A stretch of DNA of 17,161 nucleotides from an uncultured Collinsella sp. (lineage in GTDB: Bacteria > Actinomycetota > Coriobacteriia > Coriobacteriales > Coriobacteriaceae): the NCBI GenBank assembly GCA_900554255.1, contig USGN01000005.1:1-17161 (forward strand), in the 5' to 3' direction. The position numbers and the translations under genes are program-made. Position 1 is the stretch's first letter; the number at the start of each line of letters is the position of its first letter. The notes beneath the pieces are model-generated. The model worked only from the letters and a program-made list of their open reading frames with translations. It was not told the DNA's origin and ran no database searches. Positions 7,394-15,055 of the stretch are shown here, in pieces.

Positions 7394-8250
7394 CAGCTAG
7401 CGATCAGAGGGACTGCGGGAACGTCAGAAGCGGCAACGCGAGCCGCAAAGCCCGCTTCGGTCAGCTCGATGACCTCGGTAAACGTTGCGTCAAAGAATTT
7501 CTCGGTCAGCAGGCGGTACGGCGGATGATCGGGCTCGCCGGGGTTTTCGCGCACGATCTCGTGCATGACGCCAATGGTCTTGAGTACATACTCCTTATGG
7601 ATGGGATACTGCCCAAAACGCGTCGCCGCAGTATACAGGCGATCGGTCGCGCGCGGAATCGAAACAATGCCGAGCGTTTTGCCAAACCAGTCAAAGTCGC
7701 CTTGCTTTTTAATGCGAAATTCCTCGCACGGTTTGCCGCCGTGCGCCTCCAGGTACTGATTCACGCGCGTATTCCATACGGTATCGGCCACCAGATGTGA
7801 CCAGACACCCAGTGTCAAATCGAGCAACGACTGCGCCACGTCCTCGGACGCAAGCGAGAACTCACGAGCGCCGGGACCGATAACCGGCTCAGCATCCCTA
7901 TAGCGCTGGGGATAGTGCACGCGGTTCAATCGCTCGCGTTCCTCGATAATCGAGGTCGCCGCGGCCGGCGCACCGGTGGGCGAACTTTTAAGCAGCGGCG
8001 CCACATAGGTATCCCAGAACTCATGTTCACGAGGCTTAGGGATGGGCTCAGGCTTGGCAAAGTGCGTAATGCGGTACGGGATGGGATCGGCGATGCCAGG
8101 GACCATATAGCCCACGAAGATATCCGGAACCACGCAGCCAAACAAAAAGGCATTGCGGTCGCGAACGCTCTTGCCAAGCGCACCAGTGCGCTCTAGCAAA
8201 CGCTCCGTCTGAGCGATATGAATGTTCCAGCTTGGCATAGCCACCCCCAT
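7390..8250 (-). CDS. Zinc-dependent phospholipase C family protein
   Basis: The 286 residues match the pattern of the Zn_dep_PLPC family: MPSWNIHIAQTERLL at the N-terminus, AFLFGCVVPDIFVGYMV (34-50), ITHFAKPEP (61-69) and GVWSHLVADTVWN (148-160). Likely metal ligands are H11, D43, H63, H152 and D156. Family members resemble bacterial phospholipases C, but the substrate of these short, apparently cytoplasmic forms is not known to me. No signal peptide is seen. Two starts are possible: ATG at 8250 (weak AGG upstream) and ATG at 8238, which begins the conserved MPSWNIH block and may be the true start. The gene is convergent with the nuclease-like gene, sharing CTAG at the stops, and lies downstream of the metal transporter operon. 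Confidence 0.75.
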   Translation of the reverse strand: MGVAMPSWNIHIAQTERLLERTGALGKSVRDRNAFLFGCVVPDIFVGYMVPGIADPIPYRITHFAKPEPIPKPREHEFWDTYVAPLLKSSPTGAPAAATSIIEERERLNRVHYPQRYRDAEPVIGPGAREFSLASEDVAQSLLDLTLGVWSHLVADTVWNTRVNQYLEAHGGKPCEEFRIKKQGDFDWFGKTLGIVSIPRATDRLYTAATRFGQYPIHKEYVLKTIGVMHEIVRENPGEPDHPPYRLLTEKFFDATFTEVIELTEAGFAARVAASDVPAVPLIASC

Positions 8251-8264
8251 AAAAAACCTGGATA

Positions 8265-8270
8265 ACTATA
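8265..8270 (-). promoter_or_regulatory. Candidate extended -10 element for the phospholipase C-like gene
   Basis: On the minus strand TGG-TATAGT forms an extended -10, without a recognisable -35. A start near 8258 would leave only about 8 bases before ATG 8250, or 20 before ATG 8238. Confidence 0.3.
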
Positions 8271-8282
8271 CCATCACGGCAA

Positions 8283-8298
8283 AGCCGCGCGGGCGGCT
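8283..8298 (-). terminator. Weak hairpin after the transporter ATPase gene
   Basis: On the minus strand AGCCGC-CCGC-GCGGCT is followed by only TTG. It lies 20 bases past the stop of the transporter ATPase gene and could be a weak terminator, with possible read-through into the phospholipase C-like gene. Confidence 0.3.
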
Positions 8299-8318
8299 AC
8301 GCACGCTCCACGCAGCAA

Positions 8319-9113
8319 CTAGTCCGTAGCACCGCTTTCGGTTCCATACGACGGCGAAGGCACCTCGATCACATGGTGATATCGATCGATATAGATTGCA
8401 CGGGCACCCAGGCGTCGCACCAAATCCTGGTGATGTGTGCTCATCAAGACCGTCTTACCCGCCGCGACGTAGGCCAGCAAGAAGTTGACCACGATGTCGC
8501 ATGAATCCTCGTCGAGCCCATTGGTGGGCTCATCGAGCACGAGGATATCGGGGCTCATCGATACGACTGCCGCCAGCGCCACGCGCTTCTTTTGTCCGCC
8601 CGAAAGCTGATAGGGCGAGGCATCGACCAGGTCGGCAACTTGAAACAGTTCCATGGCATCGCGCACGCGGCGCTCGAGCTCGTCTACCGGCAGCCCCATC
8701 TGCGCGGGACCAAAAGCAACTTCCTCGCGCACCGTAGCGCAGAACAGCTGAGCATCGGCATTTTGAAACACAAAACCTACGCGCTGATGAAAACGCTGAG
8801 CGGCCGCGGAATCCTTTAGAAACGCCGCATCGATCACATGCCCGTCAAACAGGTATGCCCCTGCGTCCGCGAGTTCAAGGCCGTTAATAAGGCGCATGAT
8901 CGTCGTCTTACCGCAGCCGTTGGGACCGAGCAGGGCAACGAGTTCACCACGGTCGACCTGCAGCGAAACGCCGTCGACCACCGTATGGCCCGCATAGGAA
9001 AACACCACGTCGCGCAGCTCGATGAGCGGCGCGACCTCGGGGCTGCCCGCATCGTTCGTGCCCGCTGCACTATTCATATCGACCGTCAAAACGTCGCCCT
9101 TCCCTAGTTGCAT
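8319..9113 (-). CDS. nikO: ECF metal transporter ATP-binding subunit
   Basis: This is the ATPase (A component) of an energy-coupling-factor importer. From the ATG at 9113 (264 residues) it shows Walker A GPNGCGKTT (63-71), Q-loop FQNADAQLF (116-124), signature LSGGQKKR (170-177), Walker B with ILVLDEP (190-196) and H-loop H227. The Q-loop region FQNADAQLFCATVREEVAFGP is typical of CbiO/NikO-type ATPases. The reading frame is open further upstream, but that would overlap the preceding gene by about 100 bases. ATG 9113 lies 19 bases after the upstream stop, without a good Shine-Dalgarno sequence. ATG 9077, or TTG 9089 behind GGGAAGGG, are alternatives, because family similarity begins only around PLIELRDVVFSY. 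It is the last gene of the operon. The symbol nikO rather than cbiO rests on the S component and the operator. Confidence 0.88.
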   Translation of the reverse strand: MQLGKGDVLTVDMNSAAGTNDAGSPEVAPLIELRDVVFSYAGHTVVDGVSLQVDRGELVALLGPNGCGKTTIMRLINGLELADAGAYLFDGHVIDAAFLKDSAAAQRFHQRVGFVFQNADAQLFCATVREEVAFGPAQMGLPVDELERRVRDAMELFQVADLVDASPYQLSGGQKKRVALAAVVSMSPDILVLDEPTNGLDEDSCDIVVNFLLAYVAAGKTVLMSTHHQDLVRRLGARAIYIDRYHHVIEVPSPSYGTESGATD

Positions 9114-9132
9114 CAGCAGTCCGCCGCCCGCA

Positions 9133-9969
9133 CTACAGCACGGCGCACAACACTGCCAGCAGCGCCACGCCGGCCGCATAGGCCGCATCGCGCCAGCCAA
9201 ACCTGGCGCGCGCGGGAGCCGGATACGCACCGGCAAAGCCGCGGCAAAGCATAGCCTCGTCCATCGCGCGACTGCATTCCATCGCCTTGATAAACGTCAT
9301 GCCCATGATACCCGCCAGCGAGTCGGTGCGCGAAAAACCCTCGGGCGCACGGCCAACGCTGCGCAGCATGACCGATTCGCACAGATCGTGCGCCGTGCGT
9401 CCCAGCACCTCGATGTGCTTGAGCGCCATATCAAACGTAAAGATAACTTCGTCGGGTAGATGCAGCATCTTGAGCGCCGCCGACATGCGGCTCCACGTGA
9501 GGGTCCACGAAACGCCCAGCACCAGCGACACATTAATGAAGGTCTTGAGCGCAATCTTGAGCATGGCGCCCGTAGCGGAAGCACCCAGCAGCAGGGCAGG
9601 CAGCGCCAAAACCACTGCGAGCCCCGCGGCGCCAAGCGCCGGCACAAAGGTCGCGCGCAGCCCGCGTATGGGACGCACGGCAACGAGCACCAGCGCAATG
9701 GCCGCCATCAACATGAGGTACAGCGGGCTTTGTGTCAGGCACACGCACAGGACGCAAACGAATATCCCCACCAGGCGCACCGGAGCCGAAACGCAAGAAA
9801 GGGCGCGGTCGACCATCGACCCGCCCTCGTGCGCGCCTCCACCCAGGCGAACCCGCTCAAGCAGGCTCGCCAGGTGCAGGACGTTCTTTTGCATCACGCG
9901 ATGACGAGCGCCCGTGGGCTCGTATCGCTCCTCGGCCGCAAGCCAGCTAGGCAGCTCGACCATCGCCAT
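9133..9969 (-). CDS. nikQ: ECF metal transporter transmembrane T component
   Basis: This 278-residue CbiQ/NikQ-family membrane protein couples the ATPase to the substrate-binding S component. After a cytoplasmic N-terminal stretch containing LPSWL, hydrophobic segments lie at about 63-100, 107-132 and 137-157, with one at the C-terminus (261-278). The T-component coupling helices carry the expected small-Arg-Gly-type motifs: ESVMLRSVG (198-206) and DEAMLCRGF (237-245). The latter matches the family pattern Am..RGf. ATG 9969 overlaps the end of the preceding gene by 23 bases, with GGAG close upstream. The ATG at 9963 is nearly as good because its Shine-Dalgarno spacing is better. The overlap indicates translational coupling in a three-gene operon. 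Confidence 0.88.
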   Translation of the reverse strand: MAMVELPSWLAAEERYEPTGARHRVMQKNVLHLASLLERVRLGGGAHEGGSMVDRALSCVSAPVRLVGIFVCVLCVCLTQSPLYLMLMAAIALVLVAVRPIRGLRATFVPALGAAGLAVVLALPALLLGASATGAMLKIALKTFINVSLVLGVSWTLTWSRMSAALKMLHLPDEVIFTFDMALKHIEVLGRTAHDLCESVMLRSVGRAPEGFSRTDSLAGIMGMTFIKAMECSRAMDEAMLCRGFAGAYPAPARARFGWRDAAYAAGVALLAVLCAVL

Positions 9970-11032
9970 GGGCTCCGCTTTCCTTGACCGTCAGCGAGAT
10001 CAGACGGAATGCGATGGTGAGCACCGCCACGCCAATCACGCCGGACAGGATATACATGGCAGCCTGACCGGCAAAGCCGAGACCCTGCTCCTCGGAATAG
10101 GCCTGCAGGTAATCACCCGTAGGCAGAGCGTCGGCAAAGGTCGGGGTGTCGAGACCGACCGAAGCCTGCAGGCTGTCGTCGCCAGCCTCCTGAACGGCGG
10201 TCGCGGCGCCCTCGGCGTCCCACTCACCCCAGGCGTCACCCGTGGCCAGCAGGCCCAGCGGCGTGGCCACGACAAGCACGGCAACCAAGATGAGCGTGGG
10301 GACCAGCGAGGTCTTCTTTGCAGCAGCGCCCTCGGCAGCAAGCTGTCCATCGGCGGCTTCGGGGCCGACGATAACGCTCGGCGCCGTCTTCTTGATAAAG
10401 CCGTAGATCGCGGCAGTCGCCACGCCCTCGACCACGCCGGCTACCAACATATGCGGGATCATCATGGCCGGAATGGCAATGGACAGCGGGAAGGGGCAGT
10501 ACAGCGGAGCGCCCGAAGCATTCGTGAAAAGCATCGGCTGAATACCAAACTCGATTGCCGCGCACAGGGCCGCCAGGCACAGGCCGACCCAGCCGCTTAC
10601 GATGGCCGAAACCGAGGTGCCCCAGCTCTTGTCGTGCAAACGGCTGTTAAGCGCGCGGAACACGATGGCTGCGGCAAACGGCAACACGAAGGCCATGTTA
10701 AAGCAGTTAGCGCCAAAGGACAGGATGCCGCCGTCGCCAAACAGCAGCGCTTGCAGCGCCAGCGCGACCGAAACCGCGATAGCCGCGGCCTCGGGGCCCA
10801 GCAGCAGCGCGATGAGTGCGCCACCAACGGCGTGGCCAGTGGTGCCGCCGGGCAGCGGCACGTTGAACATCATAAGCAAGAAGGAAAATGCGGCGCAGAT
10901 GCCCAGGAAAGCCATGTGCTCGCGATCGAGCGTGGCGCGCACCTTCTTGATACAGTGAGCCCAGACGGGCACCATCGCCACCGCCATGACGGCATCGGTC
11001 TGCGGGGACAGATAATTATCTGGAATGTGCAT
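9947..11032 (-). CDS. nikMN: Nickel-type ECF transporter S component fused to N subunit (NikMN)
   Basis: This 361-residue membrane protein has a CbiM/NikM domain (about 1-215) joined to a CbiN/PDGLE-like domain (about 244-345). The N-terminus MHIPDNYLSP supplies the H2 that binds metal together with the free amine in this family; GTTGHAVGG places a second His at H67. The signatures SFLLMMFNVPLPGGTTGHAVGG and FGDGGI..FGANCFNM resemble the nickel protein NikM2. They differ from Salmonella CbiM, which I recall as having SCSHPTG and LAHGGL..LGANGMSM. The PDGLE-like part has ATPLGLLATGDAWGEW (256-271) and a final membrane helix (322-345). The ATG at 11032 follows GGGAGG (11038-11043) at five bases. 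It is the first gene of the operon, with a NikR-like operator upstream. Nickel specificity is inferred; databases may label it cobalt. Confidence 0.88.
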   Translation of the reverse strand: MHIPDNYLSPQTDAVMAVAMVPVWAHCIKKVRATLDREHMAFLGICAAFSFLLMMFNVPLPGGTTGHAVGGALIALLLGPEAAAIAVSVALALQALLFGDGGILSFGANCFNMAFVLPFAAAIVFRALNSRLHDKSWGTSVSAIVSGWVGLCLAALCAAIEFGIQPMLFTNASGAPLYCPFPLSIAIPAMMIPHMLVAGVVEGVATAAIYGFIKKTAPSVIVGPEAADGQLAAEGAAAKKTSLVPTLILVAVLVVATPLGLLATGDAWGEWDAEGAATAVQEAGDDSLQASVGLDTPTFADALPTGDYLQAYSEEQGLGFAGQAAMYILSGVIGVAVLTIAFRLISLTVKESGAHGDGRAA

Positions 11033-11089
11033 GTACGCCTCCCGGTTATCGGCGCACGGAATTGCAACGCCGCTTGAATCACCTTTCCA

Positions 11090-11117
11090 GTGTTACGTAA
11101 TGTCAGATTCGTAACAC
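11090..11117. promoter_or_regulatory. NikR-like operator GTGTTAC-N14-GTAACAC
   Basis: Perfect 7-bp half-sites (11090-11096 and 11111-11117) are separated by 14 bases; the symmetry extends one more base each side of the spacer (G/C). As I recall, this is the operator form described for Geobacter-type NikR, distinct from the E. coli GTATGA-N16-TCATAC form. It lies just downstream of the candidate promoter of nikMN, where a bound repressor would block transcription. Confidence 0.65.
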
Positions 11118-11127
11118 GCCGCGAGCT

Positions 11128-11156
11128 ATCATAGCAAAACGGCGCACTGCCGACAA
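11128..11156 (-). promoter_or_regulatory. Promoter of the nikMN-nikQ-nikO operon
   Basis: On the minus strand TTGTCG (11156-11151) and TATGAT (11133-11128) are separated by 17 bases, and TGC before TATGAT makes an extended -10. The predicted start is near 11121, a few bases before the NikR-like operator. The -35 element lies in the loop of the upstream terminator hairpin. Confidence 0.6.
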
Positions 11157-11169
11157 AGCAGCACGCCGT
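11139..11169 (-). terminator. Probable terminator of the pheST operon
   Basis: On the minus strand 12-base arms (11169-11158 and 11150-11139) pair fully if two G-U wobbles are allowed, around a 7-base loop, followed by TTTTGCT. It lies about 110 bases past the pheT stop codon. The T tract is short, so read-through is possible. The bases 11170-11278 between it and pheT show no gene. Confidence 0.55.
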
Positions 11170-11278
11170 TATGTAATGCGCGTGTCATATATGCAGGCTC
11201 AACGGTGCCTTATATCGAGCATAGCGGTCACGTAAGTCTCGGCGGCAACCACCGCTGACCCATACCCCAGCGCAAATC

Positions 11279-13732
11279 CTAGCCGCGGACCTCGCCGTTT
11301 ACGCCCTTGCATACCTTGGTGACGATCTTCTGGTGCGCCTTCTCGACCTCTTCGCTGGTGAGCGTGTGGTCGTCGGAGCGATACGTAAGCGCGAAGGCCA
11401 TGGACTTTTTGCCCACGCCCACGCGGACCGGATCGCGATAGACGTCGAACAGACGCACGCCCTCGAGCAGCTTGCCGCCGGCGCTGGTAATGCGGCGCTC
11501 AAGATCCTCGCAGGTCACGGAGTTATCGACCACGATAGCCAGATCGTGCTCAACAGCCGGATACTGCGAGAACTCGCGGTAGTTCTCCTGGTTGCGGGCG
11601 CCCTTGATCAGCTTGTCCAGGTCGAGCTCAAAGGCAACGACGACCTCGTCGATGCCCATGGCTTCGCGCGCCTCGGGGTGGATCTCGCCGACCCAGCCCA
11701 GCACGGTGCCGCCGGACAGAACCTCGGCCGCACGACCCGGATGCAAGAAGGCATAGCCCTCGCCCTCGACGGGACGGAAGCGAACCTTCTCGATGCGCAG
11801 CTGGGCAAGCAGCTCCTCAACGATGCCCTTGCCAAAGAAGAAACGCAGCTTGCGGTACTTCATGTTCCAAGACCGCTCGCTCCACTGGCCCGAGAGCACG
11901 CCCGCCACGGACTTGGTCTCCTTGGGCAGGCTGGCGTTCTCGCGACCGTGGAACAAGCTGCCGACCTCGTACAGATGCACGTTGGGCGTGCCGTGGGCCT
12001 CGTTGTAGGCCACAGACTGCAACAGGCCTGGCAACAGCGAGCGGCGCATCTCGGTCTGCTCGGCTACCAGCGGGTTCATGAGCACCACGGGGCAACCGCG
12101 ACCCTCGGTGGACATACCGATCTTCTCCAGGTCGCCCGGGGCGGCAAAGCCAAAAGTCGTGGTCTCGTTGAGGCCGCAGGCGCGCAGGATCTCGCCGACC
12201 TTACGAGTGAGCTTCTGCTCGCGGGTCAGACCGCCGATGTGGTTCTTGGCAGCCGGAATGGTCGCCGTCACGCGGCCCATGCCCCATAGGCGCAAGACCT
12301 CCTCGATCAGGTCGATCTCACGCGGCAGGTCGGGACGGAAGCTCGGCGGCGTGACCATAAAGTCCTCGCCGTCGCGCTCGACGGTGCAGCCCAGGCGGGT
12401 GAGCGAGCGCTCGATAAAGTCAGGCTCGATGTCGGCGCCGCAGATGGCATGCACGCGGGCCAGGCGCAGCTTAATGCTGTCGATGGTCTTGGGCGCGGGG
12501 AACACGTCCACATAGCCGGGAGCAACCTCGCCGCCGGCGATCTCCTCGATCAGCGCGCAGGTAACGTTGGCGACATCCACGCAGCCGGTCTCGTCGACCT
12601 GGCGCTCAAAGCGAATGGAGGCGTCGGAGATCAGCGACAGATCGCGGCTGGTGTGCGAGGTGCGACCGGCGTTGAAGCAGGCGCTCTCGACCATCACGTC
12701 GACGGTGTCGTCCTCGATCTCGGAATCCATGCCGCCCATAACGCCGGCCAATGCCACGGGACGCTCGCCGTCGGTGATGAGGCCCATACCGGCGTCGAGC
12801 ACGCGCTCCTCGCCGTCGAGCGTCGTGAACTTCTCGTCCTGCTGGGCGGCGCGAACCACCACACGACGGTGGCCATCGCGCTCGGCAAAGGTGTCCAGGT
12901 CAAAGGCGTGCAGCGGCTGACCGGTGAGCATCATCACATAGTTGGTGATGTCGACGATGTTGTTGTGCGGGCGCACGCCCAAGGCGTTAAGGCGCTTGAC
13001 CATCCAGTCGGGCGACGGGCCGACCTTGACGTTGCGCACGATGCGGGCAACGTAGCGGTCGCACAGGCCCTCGTCGGCAATCTCGACCGAAAGCTCGTCG
13101 TCGGTCGCGCGGCCGGTCTCGGCCTTGATGGCGGGCAGCTCAACGTGGAAATCGCGGTCGAAGATGGCGCCGGTCTCGCGGGCCATGCCGATCATGGACA
13201 GACAATCGGGACGGTTGGGCGTGATCTCGCAGTCGAGCACGGTGTCGCTCGAGCCCACGTACTCGGCAAACGGCATACCGCAGGGCGTATCCTCGGGCAG
13301 GATCATGATGCCGGAGTGGTCGCCGCCCAAGCCGAGCTCGCGCGCGGAGCAGTTCATGCCCATGGACACGACGCCGCGAAGCTTGCTCTTCTTGATCTTG
13401 ACGTCGCCGGGCAGGACAGCGCCAATCATTGCCGTGACGATGTGGTCGCCGGCCTCGAAGTTCTGCGCGCCGCAGACGATCTGCAGCGGAGCGGGATTGC
13501 CGTCGGCGTCGAGATTCTTGTCGCCCACATCGACCGAGCACACATACATGTGGTCGCTATCGGGGTGCGGGATCTTGGTGAGCACCTTGGCGGTCACCAC
13601 GTGGTCGAAGGACTCGCCCACGGTGTCGATCGCCTCGACCTCGGTGCCGGTACGGATATATTCGTCCGAAAGGGTCTTGGGATCCTCCGGAATATCGATC
13701 ATGGTCTTGAGCCAGTCGTAAGAAACGCGCAT
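11279..13732 (-). CDS. pheT: Phenylalanyl-tRNA synthetase beta subunit
   Basis: This is the beta subunit of the cytoplasmic alpha2-beta2 enzyme that charges tRNA-Phe. At 817 residues it has the full bacterial length. An N-terminal EMAP-like tRNA-binding domain (about 43-150) includes HVVTAKVLTKIPHPDSDHMYVC and CSARELGLGGDHSGI. The B3/B4 editing region and B5 domain follow. A catalytic-like core contains LRLWGMGRVTATIP and MNPLVAEQTEMRRSLLPGLL, and a C-terminal anticodon-binding FDX-ACB domain (about 720-817) begins YREFSQYPAVEHDLAIVV. The ATG at 13732 has AGGAGA (13737-13742) upstream. The gene follows pheS by 162 bases, an unusually wide gap for this pair that contains a large hairpin. Expression should depend on the pheS T-box leader. 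Confidence 0.97.
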   Translation of the reverse strand: MRVSYDWLKTMIDIPEDPKTLSDEYIRTGTEVEAIDTVGESFDHVVTAKVLTKIPHPDSDHMYVCSVDVGDKNLDADGNPAPLQIVCGAQNFEAGDHIVTAMIGAVLPGDVKIKKSKLRGVVSMGMNCSARELGLGGDHSGIMILPEDTPCGMPFAEYVGSSDTVLDCEITPNRPDCLSMIGMARETGAIFDRDFHVELPAIKAETGRATDDELSVEIADEGLCDRYVARIVRNVKVGPSPDWMVKRLNALGVRPHNNIVDITNYVMMLTGQPLHAFDLDTFAERDGHRRVVVRAAQQDEKFTTLDGEERVLDAGMGLITDGERPVALAGVMGGMDSEIEDDTVDVMVESACFNAGRTSHTSRDLSLISDASIRFERQVDETGCVDVANVTCALIEEIAGGEVAPGYVDVFPAPKTIDSIKLRLARVHAICGADIEPDFIERSLTRLGCTVERDGEDFMVTPPSFRPDLPREIDLIEEVLRLWGMGRVTATIPAAKNHIGGLTREQKLTRKVGEILRACGLNETTTFGFAAPGDLEKIGMSTEGRGCPVVLMNPLVAEQTEMRRSLLPGLLQSVAYNEAHGTPNVHLYEVGSLFHGRENASLPKETKSVAGVLSGQWSERSWNMKYRKLRFFFGKGIVEELLAQLRIEKVRFRPVEGEGYAFLHPGRAAEVLSGGTVLGWVGEIHPEAREAMGIDEVVVAFELDLDKLIKGARNQENYREFSQYPAVEHDLAIVVDNSVTCEDLERRITSAGGKLLEGVRLFDVYRDPVRVGVGKKSMAFALTYRSDDHTLTSEEVEKAHQKIVTKVCKGVNGEVRG

Positions 13733-13801
13733 GTAGCTCTCCTAGTTCTTAATCTCCGCAAAGAGAGGAATATCAAATGAAGACGTTCGCCTTAGGGTTG
13801 T

Positions 13802-13888
13802 CCAGGTGCCCCAGGTTGGCGTGAAAGAGGAGCGACGCGTACTAAAGGTACGCGAGCGACGGTTTGAACGCCAAGATGGGGTGCCTGG
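13802..13888 (-). repeat. Stepped hairpin between pheS and pheT
   Basis: Arms 13802-13813 and 13877-13888 pair over 12 positions (two as G-U). After a 2x2 internal loop, 13816-13822 (TTGGCGT) pairs perfectly with 13868-13874. A central hairpin GCGTAC/GTACGC (13837-13842 and 13848-13853) is flanked on both sides by the direct repeat GAGCGAC (13830-13836 and 13854-13860). It begins 7 bases after the pheS stop and has no T tract, so it is not a simple terminator. Confidence 0.7.
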
Positions 13889-13894
13889 GCAAGC

Positions 13895-14971
13895 CTAAAA
13901 TTGGTTCAGGAAGCGCATATCGCCCGTCATCAGGGTTCGCAGGTCGGGCAGGTCGTAGCGCAGGGCCGCGACGCGCTCGGCGCCAATACCAAAGGCGAAG
14001 CCGGTGTACTTCTCGGGGTCGATGCCGCAGTTGATAAGGACGTTGGGGTCGACCATGCCGCAGCCCAGGATCTCGATCCAGCCGCTGTGCTTGCAGAAGT
14101 TGCAGCCCTTGCCGCCGCACACGTGGCAGCTCACGTCCACCTCGCAGGAAGGCTCGGTGAAGGGGAAGAAGTGCGGGCGATAGCGCGTCTTGCGGTCCTC
14201 GCCAAACATGCACTTAACAAAGTAGTCGAGCGTGCCCTTAAGGTCGCCAAAGGTGATGCCCTCGTCGACGACCAGGCCCTCGATCTGGTTGAACTGCGGC
14301 AGGTGGCAGGCGTCGGCCGTGTCGGGACGGTAGACGGTGCCCGGGCAGATCATGTAGATGGGCGGCTTTTGCGACTCCATGGTGTGGATCTGCACGCCCG
14401 AGGTCTGGGTGCGCAGCAGCACGTCGGACTCGCCGTGGGCGTGAGCCTCGGGGTGCGCGACGCTGCCGGGGTTGTTGTCGACCACATAGAACGTGTCGCG
14501 AGCCGAGCGGCTCGGGTGATCCATGGGCGCGTTGAGCGCGGTAAAGTTGTAGTAGGAGGTATCGACCATGGGGCCGGACTCGACGGTGTAGCCGATACCG
14601 CAGAAGATGTCCTCGGCCTCCTCGATGATCTGCTTGATCAGGTGCTGGTGACCGATCTGCGGACGGATGCCCGGCAGCGTGATGTCGACGGCCTCGTGCT
14701 CGAGTGCGTGCTTGAGGGCGGCGGCCTTCATCTCGGTGGTGCGCTCGTCGAGCATGCCCTCGATCAGTTGGCGCATCTCGTTGGCGCGCTTGCCCATCAT
14801 GGGACGATCCTCGGGGGCGAGCTTGCCCATCATGCGCATCAGGCCGGTGATACGGCCCTTGCGGCCGAGCAGCTCAACGCGCGCGGCCTCGAGCTTGGCG
14901 GCGTCGTCAGCGCTAGTGACGAGCTCCTTGGCCTCTTCCTCGAGTTTGACCAGATCATCAATCAGACTCAT
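13895..14971 (-). CDS. pheS: Phenylalanyl-tRNA synthetase alpha subunit
   Basis: This is the catalytic class II subunit, 358 residues. The N-terminal coiled-coil that contacts tRNA spans about 1-90. The core shows GPMVDTSYYNFTALNAPMDHPSR (133-155), LLRTQTSGVQIHTM (185-198), the motif 2 region VYRPDTADACHLPQFNQIEGLVVD (213-236) and motif 3 FGIGAERVAALRY (327-339). A four-cysteine cluster (C282, C285, C290, C293), CHVCGGKGCNFC, is as in other Gram-positive-type PheS. A 17-residue His-containing insert (about 166-182, NNPGSVAHPEAHAHGES) precedes LLRTQTS. The start is ATG 14971 with AGGGA upstream. The frame is open beyond this, but that extension covers the T-box leader. pheT follows in the same operon. 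Confidence 0.97.
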   Translation of the reverse strand: MSLIDDLVKLEEEAKELVTSADDAAKLEAARVELLGRKGRITGLMRMMGKLAPEDRPMMGKRANEMRQLIEGMLDERTTEMKAAALKHALEHEAVDITLPGIRPQIGHQHLIKQIIEEAEDIFCGIGYTVESGPMVDTSYYNFTALNAPMDHPSRSARDTFYVVDNNPGSVAHPEAHAHGESDVLLRTQTSGVQIHTMESQKPPIYMICPGTVYRPDTADACHLPQFNQIEGLVVDEGITFGDLKGTLDYFVKCMFGEDRKTRYRPHFFPFTEPSCEVDVSCHVCGGKGCNFCKHSGWIEILGCGMVDPNVLINCGIDPEKYTGFAFGIGAERVAALRYDLPDLRTLMTGDMRFLNQF

Positions 14972-15055
14972 GTCTTCCCTTTCGTCTCTCGCGCTCCCCG
15001 CTTGCCGAGGCGGCTGCCGCCGTCTGACGCTGTGAAAACGCGGCCCGGTTCGGTA

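Noticed and set aside
9114..9236. Upstream start for the transporter ATPase gene
   Set aside because: It would overlap nikQ by about 100 bases and adds a Cys/Arg-rich segment unlike the family.
9914..11077. 387-codon plus-strand open frame opposite nikMN
   Set aside because: It is a shadow of a clear membrane transporter gene and crosses its ribosome-binding site.
11044..11278. Cobalamin riboswitch before the metal transporter operon
   Set aside because: No B12-box-like sequence was recognised; the space is explained by a terminator, a promoter and the NikR-like operator.
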